Source: Pseudevernia furfuracea (lineage: Eukaryota; Ascomycota; Lecanoromycetes; Lecanorales; Parmeliaceae). Taken from it: a stretch of DNA of 64,000 bases. A model generated the notes under the pieces. That model ran no database searches. It was given only the letters and a program-made list of their open reading frames with translations, and was not told where the DNA came from. Positions 22,751 through 34,200 of the stretch are shown piece after piece (positions within the stretch are counted from its first letter, which is position 1; each line of letters starts with the position of its first letter). A program made the translations under genes and the position numbers. Where the stretch lies: assembly GCA_022315425.1 (NCBI GenBank), contig JAIUPT010000046.1, positions 124,001 to 188,000 on the forward strand. The letters run 5' to 3'.

Positions 22751-24218
22751 ATTCTGGACTCGGCAACGTGGTCAGTGCGCTGAAGCGCAAGAGAATGCTG
22801 AGGAGGTTGTTATGACTCTGGCGGGACTTTCAGCCTTGAGGTGAGATGGTGTTGTGGTAGCCTTAATGCATGCCTATGAGGCTATCGTTGAGGTAGGTAG
22901 GCGGCCTCGCGGCCTGTCAGCTGGGCCGCAGGCACAGCGTTGTGATGACGGGTTGGCGCGAAAACAACTGGGGTAGGGCGGTTGCTGAAGGCTGAAGGCT
23001 GAAGCAAGAGGTAAAAAGATGTGACAATGAGGTCCTCCTTTATTTGGGTAAAGAGTAGCCGGTAACGAGAAGGAAGGAAGAGGAAGACAAAGAAAGGCGA
23101 AAGGTTTGCCAGCAAACCGGATGTTGTGGGAGAGTTGGCAATCGCCAAGAGCCAAGAGTAAGAGCCAAGAGCCAAGAGCCAAGAGCCAAAGTGATGTTGT
23201 CAGGCGAGTCTGGGAATCATCCAGGATCTGCGTTGAGGGCAGATTTGATTCATTTGAAAGGCCGCTTCTAGATAATCCCTGAAACTCTAATAAGGTAGTG
23301 TAAAGTGTAACTTATAAGGCCGCGACGCTCGGGCTTACCTAGAGGACTCAGGAGTAGGGCAGATTAATAAATACTCGTACTACGCAGCGTGACCTTGGAC
23401 AACATAAGATAGATGATAGATGATAGAAGTGATCATTGGAACTTATTATATGCACTTGAATACTCGAAGAACGACCCCCTCCTTCACCAAATTGCATCAT
23501 TATTCTCAAACCTCTCTAAAACAAAAGGGACTACCCCGGCGCCACAAGTACCGATCGAGAGGATTTAGTGCCTTGATTTGTTGCACAGCCTCCTTTGCTG
23601 TCGTGTAGTGTCCCCGTGCGCCAAGACCTGCCACCATCCAAACGTGATTACTGAGGGGGTGGCAACTGCCCCCTTCAAGGGGGACCTTACGGGTCTAGCC
23701 CCAAGGGGGTTAGAGTGAGACATTACATAGCATATTTCGTAGCAAACTGAATGGACACCTTTACAACCCCGGGGACGTGGGGACATAGCATTTCATTACC
23801 TACCTAGGTTACAAGTAGAGTAGTATGACCTTCTCTGCTGCGCTGCTGCGGCACAGACTCGTCATTATTATTCGCGACATATCCCTCAATCCATTTTCTC
23901 TCCCGCGCGTTTCCTCATGCGTTGCCCGAGCAATGGCGGGTTGATAAGCCTATTAGCGAAATTCCTTCATCCGGTTCGCCTCACTCAGTGACTCTGGCAT
24001 GCAAGGCCATCCAACCGCTATGCTACCGAAGTGACCCTGCGAGGCAAAGTTTGCGCACGCCATTGCCCTACGAAACGGTTTCCTTACAGTTTCCGTTCCG
24101 TTTGAAGTGGCATGAGTCCAGCTGCCCAAGTTGCAGACTCCTGTGACTACTGCGAAACGCGCTCGCCTGATGATGAGACGTCTCATCTTGCTTGACCAGC
24201 CACCGTGATATTTGTAGC
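22751..24218. other. 1.47-kb divergent intergenic region with tandem heptamers
   Basis: Between the exchanger (-) and IML1 (+). Contains (GGCTGAA)n at about 22984-23003, (CAAGAGC)n at about 23144-23190, and a GC-rich foldback segment at 23650-23712 with alternating G5 and C5 runs. No gene seen. Confidence 0.55.
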
Positions 24219-27200
24219 ATGAAAACCATGGAAAATATGGCAACCCAAGATCCTTCTCGTCCGCTCCGTGCCTCACATCTTCGACACATGAGCACGGGCA
24301 GTTCCACCACATTTCATGGCGTGGTCCATGCAAATGACACCGCGCCTGGAGCACATAGAGCATCCACAGCCCCTAAAGCGAAATCTGGAGTCTCACAGCG
24401 GCTGTTGTGTAGCCTTTCAATACACGACGAGAATTTCTCCAAGGATGACGTCGTTATAAATCTAGCGCTTTTCCATGGTAGCGATGTCAAGGCCGGGACT
24501 TTGATGCAGCTGACAGCCTTAAAGGGGAGTATTGAGACCATCGTCCATGGTGTGAAGTCGCAGAATACGGTGCAAAAGCCTGCGACTGCTGCGGATATAC
24601 AACTAGAGGATGTGGACAGGAACCGGCATCATGTTTTCAGTGCAAAAGCTACAAGTGAAGAGATGCTATTGAAACAGCCGAATGTGCAGATCTCAATTTC
24701 ACGACAAGTTGGTCACTCATATGGCTTTGAGAAAGGGAGCCAGGTGTTAGTGTCAACAGCTGACGAGACATCCTGCTTCGCATCCCACGTAGAAATTGTC
24801 TTTCGAGATCAGTATCTTGCCCGTGCGGACATGTGGCGCCTGGTCTCCGCCGAGCTGGCTAACCGCTGCATCTTCAGAGGCCAAAGGATCGTTTTCATGG
24901 AGAGCATCAAAGCTAGCATCAAAACAATTTTCGTGAAAGGTCGGAAAGTGCCGTCGGCTTTTTTCCATCCATCAACTAAGCCCATCTTCCGCAGCGAATC
25001 TGCCCGCTATGTTTTGTTCATCCAGATGTCCAAAGAAATGTGGGATTTTGATGCCGATGGTACCGGGGAGATTATGTTCGACAAAGTCATCAATGGCTTT
25101 CTTCCCGAGCTCTTTAAGAGATGGCAACAGCTGAAAGTCAGGCATCTTGTCAGCATAGTACTATTCACCAAGATGATATACGAGGATAGGCCGGCCGCCA
25201 GCTCAACCAGTGCAAACTTCAGCCATGAGAGACCACACAAACGAGTCAGTGGAGATGGCCATGACGCGAAAGACTTCTACCGAGTCGTAGTCAGTGATAT
25301 GGCAAGCGGAGAATGGGCCGATATCCTCAATCAGTTGAAACGAGAATTCAAGGTATTCCTTCGAGACATTTCCATCCGAGAACCTGATGTGGGAGACCAC
25401 TTACCACTCGGAGCGGACATTTCTTCGGCTTTGGCTAATTTACCTAGTCATGTAATCGCTGGTCGTCTTTCTGCGGCGATGCATGGGAACGTTCTTGAAG
25501 CAATAAACCTGGCATCATCCCAATTTTCCTCAGATTACATTGACCGTGATCTTGTCAGGACTGGAGTGTCTATTGTGGTTTTGACCCCGAGCGCGGGTCT
25601 ATTCGAAGTGGACTACAGCCTCTTGGTTGCCACTACCGACAATCTGATCGATAATGGTGTTGGTATCGATCTGGTCTGTTTGTCAAAGATGCCACTACAT
25701 TCTGTGCCTTTGTTCAAGTATCAACAGCCTCGTTCCGAGTTGGGTGATTTAAATACTGGACGGACATCTCACCTCACCGAAGACGGAGATACGCCAAAAG
25801 GCAGCTTTTCAGGTCGGGTGGGTCAAAAGACAACACTGACATCGTCAGTGACGTATCAGCAGCCACATCAGACAAAGGAAGCACTGGGAGGGTTATCGGG
25901 CCACAAGTGGAGCTATGGAATCCCACACTGGGTCGATATTTCATTCTGGACTGCTTCGTTGGACGAGGACCGCGGGGCACTCGGCGCCCTGATCAAAGCG
26001 AAGAATAAGTCAAGTTTCGATGCACCAAGACATAAGACTTTCGTTCCAAGAGTGAAAATGTACGAACTCCAAATGATGGGCGTTATGGAAAATGCCATCA
26101 GCGATATATCAATCCCAACTCTATCTCCGAGCTTCAGCTCCTCTGTCAGCCAATCTAGACGTCTATCCTCCGCGAACATGTTTGGATCCCCAAGACCCGC
26201 GAGCGTACGTCCAACCTCCAAAGTTTTCAGTTCGCAAAGTGACGGATCGGGTGGTGATACACCAAAGCTCTCCAATTCAGTTATGTCTGGTCGATCCAGC
26301 AATCCAAAAAGCATCAGTCCCTTGTTTCAGTGGATGGATGAGTATGATGACCTGCTCTTCCGCCATCCTCTCGTGGCGATTAAAAGAGCTCGAAAGGCAA
26401 TATCTACGAGTCACCGTTACAGCCCATCACTACTTGGCACTTCCGCTGGCACCCGTCAGGGATCTATTAGCATGAGCAAGCACAGCTCTGATGAAGAAGG
26501 CTTCCATAGTAAAGCAATGCCAGAGCGCCGTGCATTGCGGAAGAAAGTGAGCGGGAAACGAAACGTTGCTAACGCTGAAAGCAGCAAACAAAAGGCTCAT
26601 CCTACTCCAAATGTAACACCACGCCAGATCAGTTTTGGGCCTCAAGGGTTCGATTTCGCCAGGGCAAAGGCTATTGCTACTACGAGCACTGAACAGTCTG
26701 CTGACTACAAAGTTCCGACGTCTCTAATAAGTCAAGGCTTCAAGTCACGGTTTCCTTTCACGCAAACCTCCTCTTCAGCGAAGCTGCCCAAAAAGGCGCA
26801 CACCAGCACGTCCTCAGGCAGTACCTCTAATCCTCACGAAGCCAGTTCAAAGCATCATGACTTGCCGCAATTCTCCGACTCTGAGCCGCAGCAGACTTCA
26901 CGACCAATACCAATCAGAAAGCCTACCGCCATCCGTGTGAGCGGTGAAGGCGGATCCAAGAGCACAGGGGCTCGAAATTTTTATGAAAATCAAGCAGCTG
27001 CTCAACCGACCGATAGACTTGAAGCATTGCAAGACCTTCGGGGACAAAACGATACGACTTCTACATCAGATCATGAGCGCATCGACGATTTTTCCACGCT
27101 ACCAGCGATCCTATCGCCCAGTACCACACTAGCCCCTTGGCTAACGATGCTGAATCCCTCCAATCCATCAAAGACAAAGACGGTAGTAGCTAGTCGGCTT

Positions 27201-29774
27201 GGAAGGTGGCAGCACATTCTCCCACGTCCTCTACCAACCTCACAGATCAAATGGAAATCTATGTGCTCCCCTGCTGCGGTTCCACTCACCACGGAGGAGT
27301 TCCCTTCCGCCGAACAACTTGCGGAGGAGTATCAACAGAACATCTACAAGGTCGAACTCCCAGAGACTGTGGTTCTATCAGAGACGCCTCGATCGCTGAT
27401 CAACGAGATGCTCGGGGTCCGCATTTCACGCGGCTTTCAAATTGTTGTGGGTCCACGCGTTGCGGAGAGTACGAAGGTGCCCGTCTCGCAGTCCCTCAAT
27501 ATCTTCGATGGGCAAGTGCTGGCTGAGATAGGGGCCGCAATTTTTGTGTCACGAGGTAGTACTATTCAGAAGCTGATTCGGTCTGATGAGACCCATGTCC
27601 AAGTCACCCTGTACATTCGTCACGGTGCTGTCGCAGCCAAAGACGCCGAGGCCGAATCTATGCTGTATAGACCCTACATTTGTTCAATGCTGGCCGATAG
27701 TTACGACGTCCAGGAGATATCCCTGGTTCCACAGCGAGGGAGCTTTGACTGGAAGATGATTGATAACTTCATCTTAGGCCATGAAAGACCTCAAGCCAAA
27801 GACTTCGTGGATAACCTACGGCCTTGGCGCGCTCGATTCGTATTGATTCCCGTAGACCCTCCTTCAAATACGCGTCGTCCACTACGCCCGATGAACGAGG
27901 ATAACGAAGAAGAGATCAGGCTGGAGGGAATCAGGAAGCTTACCCAAGTATGGCAGAAGTTTCGATATATTCCGCCAGAGGAGCGTCGATTCCAAATGCA
28001 TTTGCGAAACCGCAAAGATACCAACCCATTGGACATCTTGTATCAAACAAGGAACCCTTCCGCCATTGTCGCTGCCGAGCTAGAGAATGTTGCCGAAGGA
28101 AATGCTACCGGGAGACCAGTGCAGTTGCTGCCGGAGTCGGACCTGTACCAGCGTTCAAACCTCAACATTGCGTCTCTTGCCGAAACGATACAAACCGAAA
28201 AAGGGGTTCGCATGCTGGATCGAAGATGGCATTGGAGGCTCCATTACAACTGTTTCATTGGCTTCGAGTTGACCTCTTGGCTGCTTCAGAACTTTAGAGA
28301 TGTCGATACCCGAGATGAAGCAGTTGAGCTTGGTAATGAGCTCATGGAGAGCGGCATGTTCCAGCATGTTGAGCAACGCCACAACTTTCGCGACGGCAAC
28401 TACTTCTACCAAATCGCGGATCAGTATCGTACGCCTCGACCAGAGTCTAGAGGTTGGTTTGGACGAGGTAAAGCATCTGTGCCCTCCACTCCGATGTCGG
28501 AAGACGCTCCCAAAGAGCTCCCTACGACGAGTCGCTCTCGCGCAAGCTCAGCTAGTATTCCAAACTCAGAAGCAAACCCAAGCACACCCACCGGAAAGAA
28601 GAAACATCTGGGTGTTGCCCTCAGCAAGTCGTTACTATATGACGTGGACCATCGTAAGCGGTCGTACAGACCAGAGTTGATCAACCTGCACTACGATAGA
28701 CTGCACAATCCCGACAACTGCTATCATATTCGAGTCGAGTGGATGAATACAACGCCAAAGCTCGTCCAAGATGCCGTCATCTCATGGGCGACAGCCGTCG
28801 ACAGGTATGGTCTACGTCTCGTGGAAGTACCACTCGGAGAAGCTTGTTCGATCAGCAGCATGCATCCATTTCGCGCGCCTTATCTCGTGAAACTCGCAAA
28901 ACAACCACCCTCAAAACAGCCGCAAAGCTTCTTCGCCGACACCACCACTTTCTCTCCTCAACCTCGACCTGAAAAGCACCTCTACCAAAGAGCGATCATG
29001 AAACGATTCAGCTTTGTTCTTGACTTCGAGGCCGCCTCTGACTTTCCTGCAGACGTCGATGTGACCTATTCGTGGGGCAAGCCGGACTATCGCTACCCGC
29101 AATACATCCATCGCTCAGGCACGGTCATCGCACAGATCACAGACGGCGGCGACTTCTTGCTTTTGGCGAATAGGTTGTACAACAATCGTAATGCATCAAA
29201 TTCGTTCTATCAGGATGCAGCCAAGGCAGAAAATTCCGGAGACTCCGGACCAGATCGTAGCATGGGCTTCTTCCGCTCCATCCCCCACCGTGGCAACCAC
29301 CGGCCTTCTCCGAATTCCTCCCCATACAATTCACCTCCAGTCCGTGCCACTTTGGATATACCGTCTGCCGCGGCAGCGGCCAGCAAAGCTCCAACAGCGA
29401 TTGCTGCCCAAACAAATTCAACCGGCTTCACGCGGTCTGGAGCCGCGACGGCATTTACATCAGCTGAAGCCATCAAAAAGGACTTTGAGACTTTTTGCAT
29501 GAATGTAGATGCACTGGAGGCGTTTTACACCGAGATTCTGCGTAAAGCTTCAACATCGGTCCCTAGTACGCCGTTTATGGGCTCAAAGACGCCGTCCAAG
29601 GGGCCAGAGTCACCGTTCAATGAGAGTAGCATACCTACGTTGGCGTTGCCGGGAAGCTTGATGTCGAGGGACAAGAAGGTAGAAAGGGGGGAGAAAAAGC
29701 CAGAGGCGAAGATGAGGATTATTGGGGAAGAAGATACCCCGGTTGGTGAACCGGCAAGTGGTGCCTTTGGTTGA
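24219..29774 (+). CDS. IML1: Iml1/DEPDC5, SEACIT (GATOR1) catalytic subunit, 1851 aa
   Basis: A single 5.6-kb exon. The first in-frame ATG is 24219, with further ATGs at 24228 and 24237. The N-terminal IML1 domain begins about residue 75 (DVVINLALFHGSDVKAGTLM) and includes a von Willebrand-like stretch (LVRTGVSIVVLTPSAGLFEV, about 447-466). Ser-rich disordered sequence fills about 630-960. The middle conserved part includes LSETPRSLINEMLGVRISRG. The DEP domain at about 1322-1400 has GVRMLDRRWHWRLHYNCFIG and FELTSWLLQNFRDV. The C-terminal domain has WMNTTPKLVQDAVISWATAV. In yeast, Iml1 with Npr2 and Npr3 is the GAP for Gtr1 at the vacuole and inhibits TORC1 on nitrogen or amino-acid shortage; human DEPDC5 is the counterpart. 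Length is in the family range (about 1600-1850). Confidence 0.95.
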   Translation: MKTMENMATQDPSRPLRASHLRHMSTGSSTTFHGVVHANDTAPGAHRASTAPKAKSGVSQRLLCSLSIHDENFSKDDVVINLALFHGSDVKAGTLMQLTALKGSIETIVHGVKSQNTVQKPATAADIQLEDVDRNRHHVFSAKATSEEMLLKQPNVQISISRQVGHSYGFEKGSQVLVSTADETSCFASHVEIVFRDQYLARADMWRLVSAELANRCIFRGQRIVFMESIKASIKTIFVKGRKVPSAFFHPSTKPIFRSESARYVLFIQMSKEMWDFDADGTGEIMFDKVINGFLPELFKRWQQLKVRHLVSIVLFTKMIYEDRPAASSTSANFSHERPHKRVSGDGHDAKDFYRVVVSDMASGEWADILNQLKREFKVFLRDISIREPDVGDHLPLGADISSALANLPSHVIAGRLSAAMHGNVLEAINLASSQFSSDYIDRDLVRTGVSIVVLTPSAGLFEVDYSLLVATTDNLIDNGVGIDLVCLSKMPLHSVPLFKYQQPRSELGDLNTGRTSHLTEDGDTPKGSFSGRVGQKTTLTSSVTYQQPHQTKEALGGLSGHKWSYGIPHWVDISFWTASLDEDRGALGALIKAKNKSSFDAPRHKTFVPRVKMYELQMMGVMENAISDISIPTLSPSFSSSVSQSRRLSSANMFGSPRPASVRPTSKVFSSQSDGSGGDTPKLSNSVMSGRSSNPKSISPLFQWMDEYDDLLFRHPLVAIKRARKAISTSHRYSPSLLGTSAGTRQGSISMSKHSSDEEGFHSKAMPERRALRKKVSGKRNVANAESSKQKAHPTPNVTPRQISFGPQGFDFARAKAIATTSTEQSADYKVPTSLISQGFKSRFPFTQTSSSAKLPKKAHTSTSSGSTSNPHEASSKHHDLPQFSDSEPQQTSRPIPIRKPTAIRVSGEGGSKSTGARNFYENQAAAQPTDRLEALQDLRGQNDTTSTSDHERIDDFSTLPAILSPSTTLAPWLTMLNPSNPSKTKTVVASRLGRWQHILPRPLPTSQIKWKSMCSPAAVPLTTEEFPSAEQLAEEYQQNIYKVELPETVVLSETPRSLINEMLGVRISRGFQIVVGPRVAESTKVPVSQSLNIFDGQVLAEIGAAIFVSRGSTIQKLIRSDETHVQVTLYIRHGAVAAKDAEAESMLYRPYICSMLADSYDVQEISLVPQRGSFDWKMIDNFILGHERPQAKDFVDNLRPWRARFVLIPVDPPSNTRRPLRPMNEDNEEEIRLEGIRKLTQVWQKFRYIPPEERRFQMHLRNRKDTNPLDILYQTRNPSAIVAAELENVAEGNATGRPVQLLPESDLYQRSNLNIASLAETIQTEKGVRMLDRRWHWRLHYNCFIGFELTSWLLQNFRDVDTRDEAVELGNELMESGMFQHVEQRHNFRDGNYFYQIADQYRTPRPESRGWFGRGKASVPSTPMSEDAPKELPTTSRSRASSASIPNSEANPSTPTGKKKHLGVALSKSLLYDVDHRKRSYRPELINLHYDRLHNPDNCYHIRVEWMNTTPKLVQDAVISWATAVDRYGLRLVEVPLGEACSISSMHPFRAPYLVKLAKQPPSKQPQSFFADTTTFSPQPRPEKHLYQRAIMKRFSFVLDFEAASDFPADVDVTYSWGKPDYRYPQYIHRSGTVIAQITDGGDFLLLANRLYNNRNASNSFYQDAAKAENSGDSGPDRSMGFFRSIPHRGNHRPSPNSSPYNSPPVRATLDIPSAAAAASKAPTAIAAQTNSTGFTRSGAATAFTSAEAIKKDFETFCMNVDALEAFYTEILRKASTSVPSTPFMGSKTPSKGPESPFNESSIPTLALPGSLMSRDKKVERGEKKPEAKMRIIGEEDTPVGEPASGAFG

Positions 29775-31249
29775 AACCCTTTGTCCAGTTTCTCCCAACG
29801 GAGGATTCGCTCTACTAAGATCTTACTTGGTGAATTGAAGAAGTGCCGCAGGAGTCTAAGCCGGGAATTGGCGATTGGAATCTCTAGCCGCGGTTCTCAT
29901 TGCACAGGTTCTTGATGTCTCGGTTGTGGCCTGCGACATCCAGGTCGTCTAGTAGCTGGTACGCTTCCTAGCCGGTACAATTATTTGAGAATCTGCTGCA
30001 CGCTTCGACATGTCCAGTCGGGCGGCCTTGGTATCCTCATCTTCGCTTGCGCTGATTGCGAGGATTCAGCTTTTTCGATATTGCAATTGCTTCCTTCATC
30101 TGGGGTTCGGGCTTCTTGCGGACGGTCAACCACTTTCTCCTTTCTACTAAGGGTTTTCTCCTTCTTTGGACCTCCAACTTCCTCCTTTCGAATATCTAAA
30201 CACTCCTTCTTCAGACTCGCTCTTTCTTTTTCCCATCTACGAGTCTCGGGTTCTTTTCGGTAGATACACCGCAATCTTCTTATCTTCCTCACTTCTTGCA
30301 CGAAGCTTCCAATTCTACTAAGTCTACCAAAGATTGGAAGTCCTCATCAGATATTTCTCACGCTCTCATCTTGCTTACTACTTGCACGTAGCTTCCAAGC
30401 CTACTAAGTCTACCAAGAATTGAAAGTCCTCAGCAAACACAGCAAACTCGTTACACACTCTCTCAACTTCTTCAGTTCTTGCATGTAGCTTTCAAGTCTT
30501 CTACATCTATCAAAAATTAGAAGTCCTCAGCAAATACGTCACTTACTCTCAAACTATTGCTTCTTGCACGAAGATTCGGAGTATTCTACGTCTAGAAAAA
30601 TTGGAATTCCTCAGATTCTTCAGATTCTTCAGCAATACAGCACTCAATTCCAATCTGTGCTTCCTTCTTACACAAATCAATTTTAGTATTCTACAACTAT
30701 CGGTACTTGGCTCATCACCAGATCCACTGTTCTCTCAGTATTGTGCCTAGTTCTTGCATGCAAAGCAAGTCACTCTTCCACACTCCAAGCCTTGTAAGTC
30801 CCCCATAACTTCTTACGCATACACCTCCCACTCTCTGCCCTCATTGCTTCGCAGCACAAATATTATACCCTTCCTCCGTCAACTCTCCCCGAACTCTCTA
30901 CATTTCACATTTTTGCTCTGAGCTGGCTTAGCTCATTTGCGGACCAATCTTCCTACCATTCAATTCTTTACTTCTCTATCTTTCAGAATCTCAAACTTCT
31001 CTACTACAAGTCACACCAACTTTCACTATTCAATTCATTCCATCATTCTCATAACTCTCAATCGATCTAGGAAAAGGCCTCACATCAAACCCAAACATGG
31101 TCCAACTTTGAAGCATTATTTTTCTCGCCTACAAATCAGTTGGCCAGGCATGTCTACCCCATCACTACACATCTCTACCGCTCAATCCTTTCTCTCCTTC
31201 CTAAGCCATCTACTAACGAACCTTCGCAGTCATTTAAGGCTTTGCCACC
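29775..31249. other. pyrimidine-rich upstream region of the SNF2 gene
   Basis: A 1.5-kb gap with strong C/T bias on the plus strand, no supported ORF, and a degenerate tandem repeat described separately. Likely promoter and 5' UTR. Confidence 0.55.
30295..30760. repeat. degenerate minisatellite, about six units of 84-105 bp
   Basis: The unit start CTTGCAYG recurs at 30295, 30381, 30478, 30563, 30668 (CTTACA) and 30752. The first four units share CTTCCAA-type, CTACTAAGTCTA-type and GAAGTCCTCAGCAAA-type blocks in the same order. Later units decay. Pyrimidine-rich throughout. Confidence 0.7.
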
Positions 31250-34200
31250 ATGGCTTCTGAAAATGGCGACCCATTCGACGGGCTTTCTCCAAGTGCATCC
31301 CATATGCAAGAGGCTGATACCTACGATGATCTCCTCGGAGTCCAAGTCCCAATCGAGGACTTTGATCTGCCAATGCCTGACTTCCAGGAGGAGCACGCCC
31401 AACTATCTCACACGCCCCCAATTGCGAACATGATAAACCAGCAAGCTTCACGTCCCAAGAAGAAGACCTTCACGATCAAAACGGAGGCTCTAGATGTGCC
31501 TTTCACCTCGGGGATAGCCATGAACACCGTGGACAACCCTGTCGAGATCTCCGACACGGAGGATCCGGACTCTATCTACAAGCATGGTACCAAGATGTCA
31601 GATGGTGTTATCATCCTCTCCGATGAGGAAGATCACGAAGAGATCATTATCTTCGATGACGGATCAACCTCAGTAGCAATCAAAAAGGAGAATCCTGACG
31701 TGGAGCTGTTAGGAGCCACAAGGGGCCTGGTTGAGGTTTCCGGTTCCGAAAACGATGAGCCATCCACTGTTCCAGCCCCTAAGCTAGGCAAATCATTCTT
31801 ACGAACGCTTGAGCCTAGAGCCAAGCGTACGTCAGCAGACATTAAGAGGATGCAGCAAATTCAGCGCCTGTATGCGGAGAAGGCACTCGGTAGGAGCCTT
31901 GGCCCGAGAGCTGGAAACCCTCCTGCAACTCCTAAGGTTTTTCAATCAACAGGACTAGGTTCTCCTAGTCATTCCTCCAGTGATGCCTTTGCTTGGATGA
32001 ACGAAGTAGTCAGCCTCGACGACGGTACTGCGACTGGCTTTCGAGAGTTGAAAAAGATGTACAAAGCCAAGCGCAAGGCGCGCCAGAACACATTGGAAGA
32101 TGACGTTCAATTCAAGAAGGCTCAAAACGAGGAGAATCAACGTCTTAAGAGGCTCGCGCAGGAGACTGCCGATACTGAGTCAGATGACGAGGCCGAAGAT
32201 AGCGATGACGGCCTCTTTGTACCCCGACAATCCTCTTTTCATTCAAAGAGACCCTTTTCAAGCATGATGGATCTCATTGATGATGACGATGACGACGACG
32301 AGGTTGATCCCGTCGAGCCGCCAAATCCGAAGAAGCCAAAACCCGCCAAAGCTGACCTTTCAACAAAGAAAAGCCGCGCCAAAGCTCGTCGAAAGGAATT
32401 GAGATGCAATATGCGGGCCGGCATCGAGGCACACCTCCTGAGGGACCAGAAGAGAATTGAGGATAAGGTGGCGAAGGTAGCTAAAGTAGAAGAAGTACGC
32501 ACCGGCGGCAAGAAAGCTTCTAAAAAGGCGAAAGCACCAGATCTATCTGCCAAGCGTACAAAGACTGGGCGAATGAACAACATCGGCAGTTTGCTGACCA
32601 GCAATATTTACGAGGACTCAAACGCAAATATTGAACGCCAAGCTCTACCAGTCATCACAGAGAGAAAGAAAAAAGATTTCATGTCATCACTGATTGCGAA
32701 TATACCTCTCGAAGACCAAAAACAGGCCAAGTCGGATAAAATTGATATCTTGAATGCATCTAAACTCCTGGGGTCGCGGAAAGTGGTCCCTGACGGTCAC
32801 GGCAACTGGACCTTCAAAGGTATGAAGTCTTCGCTTTATCATTATCAAGTATGCGGAGCTGCATGCATGCGAATGAGAGAAACAGGCGAACAGGATCCCT
32901 ATGGTGGGATACTAGCCGACGAGATGGGGCTAGGAAAGACGGTTCAGTAAGTACTGCACCTTCTTGAATATTTTCATTAGAGTTATTGGGCGAACTGTTC
33001 TCTCGGAAATCCTTGTTTAACACTTCCGACTTAGGATGATTGCAACGATGCTAGCCAACCGCCAGACTGATCCAGAGGAGCCGAAGTGTACTCTGATCGT
33101 TTGCTCACCCGCTCTGATAGGCCAATGTGAGTTCTGATAGCGTATCCATGCTGATGGGGCCCGATTCTAATCGATTTCAGGGGAAGCGGAGGTGGAACTA
33201 CATGTCGACCCCAACATGTTTAAACGGATCGTTCGCCACCACGCCAATACCAAGTTCTCTGGCAAAGGAGCAGAAGACGACATGGAGAGGGCAGATATCA
33301 TGTAAGCCAACCAGTACTGGGGCATGAAAATCGCTGACTTGCCTAGCTTGACCACATACTGGGAGGTATATTCTCACAAGGACCAAGAAGGCTAGGAGCA
33401 AGCTGATCATTTGCAGGTAGTCAGATCCTATCCAAATTGCCAGATTCCTGAGGAATTGGAGACTCCTGCTGAGAAGGAAGCATGGTGGTCTAAGGAATGG
33501 GATGAAAAGCGAGGCCTTCTTCACCGAGCTCAGTTCTACAGAGTTGGTAAGGATGAATCCCTTCCTGAACGTAAAGGTATGCCTCTGTTGCTGACTCCTC
33601 CTGCAGTACTCGACGGTCAGACCCCCGTTCTTGCCGACCGATGCGGTCCACTAAGTCCGTTACAGAAGCCCAAGTAATCAAGAACCACCACTCGCAGACC
33701 TCGATCGCATGTCGTGCCTTGATGGCTAAGCATAGATGGGCTATTAGCGGAACCCCGATCCAGAATAGATTGGACGAGCTGTTCCCCTACTTCAAATTCT
33801 TGCGGGTCAGGCATACGGGCTCGATCGGTGTATTCCGACAGAATTTCTGTCTCAAAGACGATGATGTCTGCAACAAACGTCTTCACAGTTTCTTGGATGG
33901 TATGATGATCAGAAGAACGCACCAAGATAGTCTACTTGGAGCGCCTTTAATGAAACTACCAAAGAACACCCAGAACACTCTTCGACTCAAGTTCAACAAT
34001 GTGGAAAGACACATCTACGAAACCGTCAGGCTCAAGTGTATCAGAGCTATTAATGCGTGAGTCATTTCTATGTGTCGTCGTCGGAGTCTAGGCCTAACAG
34101 TCACAGTGTTGCTAGGGATGGAACCCTCGAAGAGAAGTACAAGATGGTCGTAGTAAGCTCAAAAGTACAAACTTGACACTCCGGCCTACTCATTTTTGCA

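Noticed and set aside
30295..30760. Regularly spaced repeats resembling a CRISPR array
   Set aside because: Fungal nuclear DNA; units are long and degenerate, there are no constant repeats with unique spacers, and no cas genes.
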